Below the pieces are notes generated by a model, which made no database searches, was not told the DNA's origin, and saw nothing but the letters and a program-made list of their open reading frames with translations. Made by a program: the position numbers and the translations under genes. 10,081 bases of DNA, from NCBI GenBank assembly GCA_025356505.1, contig JANXSV010000222.1:1-10081 (forward strand). Direction: 5' to 3'. Shown piece after piece: positions 1 through 6,139 of this stretch (position 1 is the stretch's first letter; every line of letters begins with the position of its first letter). Source of the stretch: Methylovirgula sp. (lineage in GTDB: Bacteria; Pseudomonadota; Alphaproteobacteria; Rhizobiales; Beijerinckiaceae).

Positions 1-831
1 GGCTGGATCAAGGTTTTCCGCGACGGCAAGAGCCTCGAAAGCGGGTTGCAAGATGCGCAGAAACTTAAAGAGTTCTCCATCAATTTTGACATGCTCAACG
101 CGCTGGAAGTCGTGTTGAAAGAGCCGCATTTGAGCGGGGTATTCACCGGCGGTGTGCACTTCACCGATCCGGTTTTTGTGCCGGATCCCGGCGCTTTGGT
201 GAAGGCTTATGCGGCTTTGTTCAAGGCGCGTGGCGGCCGTATGGTGACGGGCGATGCCATGACACTGGCGCAAACAGCCAAGGGCTGGCGGGTGTCAGTT
301 GAGGGTGGTTCTCTTGATACGACAGACGCTGTGGTGTGCCTGGGGCCGTGGGCGGGCGGCATTTATGAGCGGCTTGGCTATGACATTCCGCTTGGGTTGA
401 AGCGCGGATACCATATGCATTACCAGCGCAAGGGCAATGCGGTGTTGAATCATCCGGTGCTTGACGTTGATAACGGCTACTTGATTGCACCGATGACGCG
501 CGGCGTGCGCCTCACAACCGGCGCAGAATTTGCCAAGCTGGGCGCACCCAAAACGCCTGTGCAGTTGGCGAAGGTGGAACCCATTGCGCGCGCAATGTTT
601 CCGCTGGCCGAGCGGCTCGATATGGAGCCTTGGATGGGCGCGAGGCCGTGTCTGCCCGATATGTTGCCGGTTACCGGCCCGGCGCCAAAACACCGTGGAT
701 TGTGGTTCAACTTCGGGCATGAACATCACGGCCTGACGTTGGGGCCTGTAACCGGGCGGCTATTGGCGGAAATGGTGACCGGGGAGGCACCCTTTACGGA
801 TCCTGCGCCCTATAGTGCCGCGCGGTTCTGA
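1..831 (+). CDS. DadA-like FAD-dependent amino-acid oxidase/dehydrogenase (5' truncated by window)
   Basis: This is the C-terminal 276 residues of a DAO-superfamily flavoenzyme. The frame is open from base 1 with no credible start, so the N-terminal FAD-binding GxGxxG region lies upstream of the window. The family usually has about 400-420 residues, so roughly two thirds is visible. The sequence shows a substrate/FAD domain segment with VVCLGPWAGG, which matches the conserved A-x-G-x-W-s region where a strand returns to the FAD. Near the C-terminus, GLWFNFGHEHHGLTLGP followed by TGRLLAEMVTG matches the G-H-x-H-x-G-x-T-x-G-P-x-T-G-R-L FAD-contacting signature. Family members oxidatively deaminate D-amino acids, glycine or sarcosine-like secondary amines, yielding a 2-oxo acid and ammonia. 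The substrate cannot be read from this fragment, so dadA is not assigned. ccdA follows 82 nt downstream on the same strand, with no obvious terminator between. Confidence 0.85.
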   Translation, partial: GWIKVFRDGKSLESGLQDAQKLKEFSINFDMLNALEVVLKEPHLSGVFTGGVHFTDPVFVPDPGALVKAYAALFKARGGRMVTGDAMTLAQTAKGWRVSVEGGSLDTTDAVVCLGPWAGGIYERLGYDIPLGLKRGYHMHYQRKGNAVLNHPVLDVDNGYLIAPMTRGVRLTTGAEFAKLGAPKTPVQLAKVEPIARAMFPLAERLDMEPWMGARPCLPDMLPVTGPAPKHRGLWFNFGHEHHGLTLGPVTGRLLAEMVTGEAPFTDPAPYSAARF

Positions 832-913
832 ACACGTTTGCGCGAGATTGCTGTGAGGCGCTTGGCGCGGGCCTTTGTGCGGGCTATGCAGGGCAGATGA
901 GCGGAACACACGA

Positions 914-1639
914 ATGACTGACGTAACCCTTCCCAGCGCCGCTTTTGCCGGACTGCTGTCGTTTTTGAGCCCATGCGTGCTGCCGCTGGTGCCGCCCTAT
1001 TTATGCTTTCTGGCAGGTACAACCATCGAGGAGCTGGCGGTTGAAGCGCCCGCCGCCGCGCGGCGGGATAGTTTTCTGGCAGGGCTGCTGTTTGTCGCTG
1101 GTTTCAGCACGGTTTTTGTCACGCTGGGTGCCACGGCATCTGCCTTTGGCGCTCTGGTGCGGCAGTATCAAACCATGTTGGGCTATCTGGCGGGGGCCGC
1201 CATCATTATCATGGGGCTGCATTTTCTCGGGCTGTTCCGAATTGGCCTGCTGTACCGCGAGGCGCGCGTACAGGTGCAAAAGCCGGGATTGGCCAGCGCA
1301 TATTTTATGGGGCTGGCATTTGCGTTCGGGTGGACGCCCTGTATCGGGCCTATTCTTGCGGCGATATTGGCTGTTGCCTCGTCGGAAGCCACAGTGACCA
1401 GCGGCGCAATTCTGCTGGGCGCATATTCGCTTGGGCTCGGCATTCCTTTCATCATTGCGGCTCTGATGATGGGGCCGTTCGTGCGGTTCTTGCAGAGGTT
1501 CAAGCGCCATCTTGGAACCGTGGAAAAGCTGGTCGGTGGCCTGTTGGTGTTGACAGGCCTTGCCTTTCTCACTGGCGGCATCCAGAGCGCATCGTTCTTT
1601 TTGCTTGAGACATTCCCGGGGCTGGCCAAGCTGGGCTAG
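914..1639 (+). CDS. ccdA: CcdA-family cytochrome c biogenesis / transmembrane thiol transporter
   Basis: This 241-residue polytopic inner-membrane protein has about six hydrophobic segments. The two CcdA/DsbD-type motifs are present: SPCVLPLVPP with Cys21 in the first helix, and GWTPCIGP with Cys143 in the fourth. In CcdA and the DsbD core these paired cysteines carry reducing equivalents from cytoplasmic thioredoxin across the membrane. The electrons go to periplasmic thioredoxin-like proteins, including those that reduce apocytochrome c haem-binding cysteines. Length matches the minimal CcdA form, without the periplasmic DsbD domains. I chose ATG 914 because GAGCGGA (899-905) lies 8 nt upstream; the frame stays open to a TTG at 875 that would add 13 unlikely residues. 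No thioredoxin-like partner (CcmG/ResA type) is in the window. It may be co-transcribed with the preceding flavoenzyme gene. It ends 10 nt from the convergent gene. Confidence 0.9.
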   Translation: MTDVTLPSAAFAGLLSFLSPCVLPLVPPYLCFLAGTTIEELAVEAPAAARRDSFLAGLLFVAGFSTVFVTLGATASAFGALVRQYQTMLGYLAGAAIIIMGLHFLGLFRIGLLYREARVQVQKPGLASAYFMGLAFAFGWTPCIGPILAAILAVASSEATVTSGAILLGAYSLGLGIPFIIAALMMGPFVRFLQRFKRHLGTVEKLVGGLLVLTGLAFLTGGIQSASFFLLETFPGLAKLG

Positions 1640-1649
1640 GCGAGCGTGA

Positions 1650-2591
1650 TCAGGGAAGGGAGCGCTTTGGGGCGGGGAGTGCGGCCAATTGCGCCAATGC
1701 CTGGTCAATAAGACTATGCAGCGGCTGATATGGCCCGATTTCAACGGCGGACATATTTGCCATTAATTTGCCAAGTGCCGGCATAGGCTGACCGTCCGTG
1801 TTGAACAGCCCGAGATCATCGTCCTTGCCTAGCGGAATATCCTTGCCTGCAGCTTTGATATAGGCAGCGAGGCGGGCGTCTTCCGACGGGCAAGAGCTGG
1901 CGGAAAGTTTCGGCAGGATGAGGACCGGCCCGGACGTCCCGGTGCCAAGACTGGCGAGTTTCGTGCTGGACGATGCCTCGCCGCCACCGCTCATGATCGC
2001 AGGCGCGCGCATGGATGGAATGATGATGGCGCGGACGCGCGATGGCGTGAGCCGTTTGCGACCGCCCTTTTTCGAAGCGAGAAATCGCGCCCGCAACGTG
2101 TTACGCAATCCGCGCGGGGCAAGAGCACGGGCCGTTGTGGCTGAAACCTGCCCTAAGCCGCAATCTGGCGGGGCCCAACGCGAAATGATAGCCTTGGCGC
2201 TGGTCAAATGAAAATCTATATAATAGCGGCGCAACAACACGGCAGCGGCCAGCGCGCCCTCGCCAGCCGATGCGAAGGCAACGTGGCCTTCTAGATCATA
2301 GGCGATTTCGCCATTCCAGTTTGAATGCTTTATGCACCAATAGTTGTTCATTTTGATGCAGCGCGGCTTGAATCCGCCGGGCGTGTCACGCAGCAGATCG
2401 GCGAGGTTGTTTTCGTCAAGATCGAGTTTGAGCGCGGATTGAAGCCGCCAGTTATTGACGAGGCGCTGCGAGGCGACATAGGCCGGACTTGGCAAGTAGC
2501 TGACCACAAGCGCAGCCGTTTGGCTTCCAGATACCGCCGGAAGCGCTGACACGGCGAAAATAAGCAATGAATTTAAAAAAATAGAGATCAT
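1650..2591 (-). CDS. Exported protein of unknown function with four cysteines
   Basis: I do not recognise a named family for this 313-residue protein, though the middle block resembles uncharacterised proteins I associate with Hyphomicrobiales. Residues 4-20 are hydrophobic and end near PAVSG, consistent with a signal peptide, but there is no Lys/Arg in the n-region. Residues about 45-145 look like the conserved domain: NNWRLQSAL, a Cys78/Cys86 pair within PRCIKMNNYWCIKHSNWNG, then EGHVAFASAGEGA, LLRRYY, and SRWAPPDC with Cys144. A basic, low-complexity linker follows (about 160-225), then Cys234 and a C-terminal helical stretch. Four cysteines in an apparently exported protein allow two disulfides. 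The frame upstream of ATG 2591 holds only one other start, the adjacent TTG 2594, before a stop at 2643-2645, so the start is secure within one codon. GAGC is the only weak ribosome site. The gene follows the livK-type terminator and converges on ccdA. Confidence 0.7.
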   Translation of the reverse strand: MISIFLNSLLIFAVSALPAVSGSQTAALVVSYLPSPAYVASQRLVNNWRLQSALKLDLDENNLADLLRDTPGGFKPRCIKMNNYWCIKHSNWNGEIAYDLEGHVAFASAGEGALAAAVLLRRYYIDFHLTSAKAIISRWAPPDCGLGQVSATTARALAPRGLRNTLRARFLASKKGGRKRLTPSRVRAIIIPSMRAPAIMSGGGEASSSTKLASLGTGTSGPVLILPKLSASSCPSEDARLAAYIKAAGKDIPLGKDDDLGLFNTDGQPMPALGKLMANMSAVEIGPYQPLHSLIDQALAQLAALPAPKRSLP

Positions 2592-2666
2592 CAAAAGCTC
2601 AGAGCCGCGCGAAAACGACGCAGCGTGAAAGGCTTGGCTGGTCTACAGCGGGGCGAGGTATCCGGC

Positions 2667-2700
2667 AACAAAAAAGGGCCCGCCGAGGCGAGCCCTTTCT
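2667..2700 (-). terminator. Rho-independent terminator of the binding-protein gene
   Basis: On the minus strand AAAGGGCTCGCC (2698-2687) pairs with GGCGGGCCCTTT (2684-2673), with one T-G wobble and only two bases between the arms. The effective loop is therefore four bases. A run of six T follows (2675-2670 on the plus strand is A). The hairpin starts 18 nt past the stop codon of the substrate-binding protein gene. This is a textbook intrinsic terminator and should isolate that gene from the exported unknown downstream. Confidence 0.92.
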
Positions 2701-2715
2701 CAAGACGTGAAAAGC

Positions 2716-3834
2716 TTACTTCTGTTCGACGTAAGTGATCTTGCCGTCAGCGCCCTTTTTCCAGACGTACCAGACGTAGTCGACGTTGGTGCGGTCGCCC
2801 TTTTTGTCGTAGGAGATGTCACCGATGACGGTCTTGAACACCATGCCGGAGTGCATGACTTCGGCCATCTTTTTGGTGTCGAGCGAACCAGCCTTTTCAG
2901 CAGCCTGCTTCATGATCTGAACGCCGGCGTAGGAGTAGAGGGTGTAGCCCTGCGGATCGAAGTTCTTCTTTTTGAAGGCTTCGATAACTGCCTTTGCATT
3001 CGGGTTGTTGCGTGGCTCTGGACCGAACGACATCAAGGTGCCTTCAACGCCGTCGCCGCCGATGGATGCAAATTCGTTGTCGGTGATGCCGTCGCCGGAA
3101 ATCATCACTGCCTTGACGCCCTGGTCGCGCATCTGGCGGATAATCAAACCGCCTTCAGTGTGCAGGCCGCCCCACATGACATATTCAGCGCCCGAAGCTT
3201 TGATCTTCGAAACGATTGCGGAATAGTCCTTTTCGCCGGCATTTACGCCTTCATAAAGAACTTCCTTGATGCCGTCAGCGGTCATGTAACCCTTTGCGGC
3301 GTCGGCAAGACCCTGTCCGTAGGTTGTTTTGTCGTGCACGATGGCGATTTTCTTGCCCTTCAGAGGACCCTTGGCATAATCTGCCCAAAGGCGACCCTGC
3401 TGATCATCACGTCCGCAGGTGCGGAAAGCGTCCCAAAGGCCGCGCTCTGTCACTTTCGGATTTGTTGCTGAAGGTGTGATGAAGAGGATGCCGTTTTCTG
3501 CGTAAACTTCGGATGCCGGAATGGTCACGCCGGAGTTGAAGTGGCCGATCACGAGCTTGACGCCGTCGCCGACGAACTTGTTGGCAACAGAAACGCCCTG
3601 CTTCGGATCAGAAACGTCGTCACCCTGCGAGACAACGATTTTCTGGCCGAGAATACCGCCAGCCGCATTGATGTCTTCTGCGGCTTGGTTCGTGCCGTTT
3701 ACGAGCTGCGCGCCGAAGGCAGCATTTGGACCTGTAATCGGACCGGCAACGCCGAACTTGATTTGGGCGCTTGCGGCACCGGTGAAGGCCAGGCCCGCTG
3801 CGAGAACGAGGCCAGACAACCAGACTTTTTTCAT
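2716..3834 (-). CDS. livK: Branched-chain amino acid ABC transporter, periplasmic substrate-binding protein (LivK/BraC type)
   Basis: This 372-residue protein binds leucine/isoleucine/valine or related amino acids in the periplasm and delivers them to the LivHM permease. It belongs to the peripla_BP_6 (type I) family and has the usual length. The signal peptide is clear: MKK, a hydrophobic core, and an ASA cleavage site after residue 23, leaving mature QIKFGVAGPITG. Family landmarks include AAEDINAAGGI, DDVSDPKQGVSVANK, IGHFNSGVTIPAS with the Ser/Thr ligand-contact region, FITPSATNP, FRTCGRDDQQG, IVHDKTTYGQG, WGGLHTEGG and GDISYDKKGD. ATG 3834 is preceded by a strong ribosome site, AGGGAGA (3841-3847), 6 nt away. 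The gene lies downstream of the permease/ATPase operon but is separated by 312 nt and followed by its own terminator, which suggests a separate, probably more abundant transcript. Substrate range within the HAAT family cannot be read from sequence alone. Confidence 0.93.
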   Translation of the reverse strand: MKKVWLSGLVLAAGLAFTGAASAQIKFGVAGPITGPNAAFGAQLVNGTNQAAEDINAAGGILGQKIVVSQGDDVSDPKQGVSVANKFVGDGVKLVIGHFNSGVTIPASEVYAENGILFITPSATNPKVTERGLWDAFRTCGRDDQQGRLWADYAKGPLKGKKIAIVHDKTTYGQGLADAAKGYMTADGIKEVLYEGVNAGEKDYSAIVSKIKASGAEYVMWGGLHTEGGLIIRQMRDQGVKAVMISGDGITDNEFASIGGDGVEGTLMSFGPEPRNNPNAKAVIEAFKKKNFDPQGYTLYSYAGVQIMKQAAEKAGSLDTKKMAEVMHSGMVFKTVIGDISYDKKGDRTNVDYVWYVWKKGADGKITYVEQK

Positions 3835-3976
3835 ACGTATTCTCCCTAAAGATAACGGGCCAAACCGGACCCGAAACGGCAGGCAACTCCCACCCTGAAC
3901 GCTAGTTAAGCGCTTTTCGGTGATCGAGTCACTTGAAAACTGATAGGCGCAGTGTGTACCTATCCGAAAGGCTAAG

Positions 3977-4032
3977 ATTCATGATTTAAATTAAACTCGA
4001 AGCAGCTAAGGCCTTGAAGCTTAATCATGAAT
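3977..4032. repeat. 10-bp inverted repeat ATTCATGATT / AATCATGAAT
   Basis: ATTCATGATT at 3977-3986 is the exact reverse complement of AATCATGAAT at 4023-4032, with 36 nt between. Each arm is also nearly palindromic around TCATGA, so these can be viewed as two copies of one operator-like half site. They flank the candidate livK promoter. The regulator, if any, is unknown. Confidence 0.55.
3990..4018 (-). promoter_or_regulatory. Candidate livK promoter
   Basis: Read on the minus strand, TTCAAG (4018-4013) is separated by 17 nt from TTTAAT (3995-3990). The -10 element matches TATAAT at five of six positions; the -35 element is weak. A transcript would start near 3983, giving a leader of roughly 150 nt before the livK ATG. 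The arms of an inverted repeat lie immediately outside both elements. The call rests only on consensus and position, and other weak candidates exist closer to the gene (for example GTGACT-N17-TTAACT, about 3907-3935). Confidence 0.3.
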
Positions 4033-4116
4033 TCAAATCGTTCTTATCTAAACTGGTCTCGTTGCAGTTGAAAAGCAAGTGAATTTATGCCTTGGTTTCG
4101 ACGTAAGCGTTTCACC

Positions 4117-4138
4117 AAAAGAGCCACAGGTGTCACTC
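4117..4138 (-). terminator. Weak terminator-like hairpin after the DUF6867-like gene
   Basis: On the minus strand GAGTGAC (4138-4132) can pair with GTGGCTC (4127-4121), with one T-G wobble, one G-G mismatch and a 4-nt loop, followed by TTTT (4120-4117). It begins 8 nt past the stop codon of the last gene of the liv operon, the right place for a terminator, but the stem is short and the T-run modest. It may be leaky. Confidence 0.35.
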
Positions 4139-4146
4139 AGACTGAT

Positions 4147-4509
4147 CTATGATTTCACCTTCCAGCCTAAGGAGCCCACAGGGTCCATCAACCAGGAATA
4201 TTGGGTTGTCATTTGAGCCACGCGCATCCGCCGATAGCCCAATGCGGCGACGGCGAGGATGGCGATAAATGATACGACAAAAAAGCCGATCGAAAGCAGC
4301 GGCTGCCCCGACAAAGCGAAGTGCAGAAACCGCTCGGCGAAAGTCAAAATCACAGAATAGACAACCACGCTGGTAAAAGGCCGCCATGTCTGGGCTATGG
4401 CACGCCCCGACGCGAAGGCCATGGAAAGTCCGATGGTAAACACGACGATGTTGACGACGGTATTGAAGGTGGGTGTGTCCGCAGAGCCGCTCGAGAAAAA
4501 GTCAAACAT
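4147..4509 (-). CDS. Small inner-membrane protein in the liv operon, DUF6867-like
   Basis: This 120-residue protein has three evident hydrophobic segments (about 17-35, 45-66 and 70-92), with charged or polar stretches between. The tail is conserved-looking (YRRMRVAQMTTQYSWLMDP). I recognise the type as the DUF6867-like proteins seen next to livF in Hyphomicrobiales; this is from memory and could not be searched. Its function is not known to me. Its ATG overlaps the livF stop by one base (TGATG), and the ribosome site AAGGGGG lies just upstream inside livF, so it is translationally coupled to the importer ATPase. That position suggests a role tied to the LivHMGF complex, such as assembly or modulation, but this is inference. 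The product is too small to be a permease subunit of the family. Confidence 0.75.
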   Translation of the reverse strand: MFDFFSSGSADTPTFNTVVNIVVFTIGLSMAFASGRAIAQTWRPFTSVVVYSVILTFAERFLHFALSGQPLLSIGFFVVSFIAILAVAALGYRRMRVAQMTTQYSWLMDPVGSLGWKVKS

Positions 4510-5231
4510 CAGTGACCCCCTTCAAGATAGGCGGCGCGCACTTCCGGCCGGGCCAATAGTTCTTGTCCGGTTCCGGACATCGTGATCGAGCCGTTGACCA
4601 TTACATAGCCTCTATGGGCAAGTTTGAGCGCGTGGAAGGCATTTTGTTCCACAAGAAACACGGTGAGCCCCTCTTTTTGGTTGAGCTCACGAATGGCATC
4701 AAAAATTTGCTTGACGATGAGCGGAGCCAGACCGAGCGATGGCTCGTCCAGCATCAACAGGCGCGGGCGGCTCATGAGCGCGCGGGCGATGGCCAGCATT
4801 TGCTGCTCGCCGCCCGAAAGAGTGCCGCCACGCTGCGGCGCACGCTCTTTAAGGCGCGGGAACAGCACATACATTTTTTCGAGATCTTCGTTGAACGTGG
4901 CGAAGTTGTTGATCGACGCGCCCATCTGAAGGTTTTCATAGACCGTCATGCGCCCGAAAATGCGGCGACCTTCGGGGGACTGCGCGATGGACATGCGGGC
5001 AATCATGTGGCTCGGCAGCTGGGTGATATCTTTGCCGTCAAAGGTAATTGTGCCGGTGCGGGCGCGCGGTGCGCCAAAAACCGTCATCATGAGCGTGGAT
5101 TTACCGGCACCGTTTGCGCCAATCATGGTGACGATTTCGCCCTGATTGACATCAACATCGATGCCTTTCAGCGCTTGAATTTTGCCGTAAAACGTTTGGA
5201 CGCCGCGAATGGCGAGGAGAGGCTGAGCCAT
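4509..5231 (-). CDS. livF: Branched-chain amino acid ABC transporter ATP-binding protein LivF
   Basis: This is a 240-residue ABC ATPase of the LivF type, one of two nucleotide-binding subunits that power amino-acid import on the cytoplasmic face of LivHM. Walker A is GANGAGKS (38-45), and a Q-loop glutamine sits at 84 before SPEGRRIF, a stretch characteristic of LivF. The signature is LSGGEQQ (138-144), and Walker B is LLMLD (158-162) with catalytic Glu163. The H-loop position reads VEQNA, with Gln196 in place of His, which is usual for LivF proteins. Length is close to the E. coli protein. The start codon overlaps the livG stop (TAATG), with GGAGG (5242-5246) upstream. The stop overlaps the ATG of the DUF6867-like gene. 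There is no sign of damage. Confidence 0.95.
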   Translation of the reverse strand: MAQPLLAIRGVQTFYGKIQALKGIDVDVNQGEIVTMIGANGAGKSTLMMTVFGAPRARTGTITFDGKDITQLPSHMIARMSIAQSPEGRRIFGRMTVYENLQMGASINNFATFNEDLEKMYVLFPRLKERAPQRGGTLSGGEQQMLAIARALMSRPRLLMLDEPSLGLAPLIVKQIFDAIRELNQKEGLTVFLVEQNAFHALKLAHRGYVMVNGSITMSGTGQELLARPEVRAAYLEGGH

Positions 5232-6139
5232 TATTTTGCGCCTCCGTGCGCCGGATTCATCTCGTCGCCATCGTCCACGCCAAGATAGGCGGCGATGACT
5301 TTCGGATCATTCCGAACTTCGCTCGGCGTGCCATCGGCAATTTTGGTGCCGTAATCAAGCACAACAACATGGTCGGAGATTCCCATTACCACCGACATAT
5401 CATGTTCGATGAGCAGCACTGACGTCGAATGGTCGGCGCGAATGGAGCGCAGCAGCGTATTAAGCTCCAAGGATTCTTTCGGGTTCAGGCCAGCGGCAGG
5501 CTCGTCGAGGCAGAGCAGAACCGGATCTGTGCACATGGCACGGGCAATTTCCAGCCGGCGTTGAGCTCCATAGGGCAATTCACCGGCGGGGTCGTCCGCC
5601 CTGTCAATAAGGCCGATGCGCTCAAGCCAGCTCTTGGCTTTTTCAACGGCCTGCTGCTCGCTTGCCTTGTAGCCGCCGATGCCGAGTACGCCCAGAATCG
5701 AAAACCCCGAGGCGACCATCAGCGGATTATGCTGAGCGATGATGAGGTTTTCGAGCACAGTCATGCCCTGGAACAGACGGATGTTTTGAAAGGTGCGGGC
5801 GACCTTCGCCTTGTGCGCAATGCGGAAATCCGGCATGCGCTCAAGCAGATAGATATCGCCGGACGGCATTTGTTTGTGTTGCGCGCCGGATTGGGTCAAA
5901 TCGGCAACGTCCTGCGCGGCGGCAATGCCCGAGCGGGCCAAAGCGAGGCGGCCCTCGGTCGGCTTATAGAAGCCGGTCACGCAGTTGAACACGGTGGTTT
6001 TGCCAGCGCCATTCGGGCCGATGAGCGCGGTGATGTCACCACGACCGACCGAGAAGGAAAGATCATTCACGGCGATCAGGCCGCCAAAACGCATGGTCAA
6101 ATGCTCGACCACAAGCAGGGGGTTGGACACACTCAGCAT
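5231..6139 (-). CDS. livG: Branched-chain amino acid ABC transporter ATP-binding protein LivG
   Basis: This is a 302-residue ABC ATPase, partner of LivF. Walker A is GPNGAGKT (41-48), the Q-loop is VARTFQ with Gln118, the signature is LPYGAQRR (188-195), Walker B is LLCLD (208-212) with Glu213, and the H-loop is IEHD with His246. The signature lacks the canonical LSGGQ form, but LPYGxQRR is normal for LivG. E. coli LivG has about 255 residues. The extra length lies mostly between Walker A and the Q-loop (about residues 65-112), part of it carrying the LLERMP element seen in rhizobial LivG proteins, plus a less familiar stretch at about 68-94. ATG 6139 overlaps the livM stop (TAATG) and is preceded by GGAAGG (6149-6154). 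Confidence 0.94.
   Translation of the reverse strand: MLSVSNPLLVVEHLTMRFGGLIAVNDLSFSVGRGDITALIGPNGAGKTTVFNCVTGFYKPTEGRLALARSGIAAAQDVADLTQSGAQHKQMPSGDIYLLERMPDFRIAHKAKVARTFQNIRLFQGMTVLENLIIAQHNPLMVASGFSILGVLGIGGYKASEQQAVEKAKSWLERIGLIDRADDPAGELPYGAQRRLEIARAMCTDPVLLCLDEPAAGLNPKESLELNTLLRSIRADHSTSVLLIEHDMSVVMGISDHVVVLDYGTKIADGTPSEVRNDPKVIAAYLGVDDGDEMNPAHGGAK

Larger units (their letters stand above)
3835..4146. other. 312-nt intergenic region upstream of livK
   Basis: No gene is supported here on either strand. The region is more AT-rich by eye than its flanks. It contains the livK ribosome site, a 10-bp inverted repeat bracketing a candidate livK promoter, an imperfect palindrome GTGA-N5-TCAC near 3920-3932, and a weak terminator-like hairpin just past the upstream gene. 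The candidate sites are listed separately. Confidence 0.7.

Noticed and set aside
875..913. N-terminal extension of ccdA from TTG 875
   Set aside because: The 13 extra residues do not resemble CcdA N-termini, and ATG 914 directly starts the first-helix region with a ribosome site upstream.
1001..1744. Minus-strand open frame opposite ccdA
   Set aside because: The product is rich in Gln, Arg and Pro with no domain, and ccdA on the plus strand is unmistakable.
2707..3471. Long plus-strand open frame of 254 codons opposite livK
   Set aside because: It is the antisense shadow of a clearly recognisable binding-protein gene, with no family resemblance or ribosome site.
4563..5288. Long plus-strand open frame opposite livF
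   Set aside because: It is the antisense shadow of an ABC ATPase with all motifs intact on the other strand.
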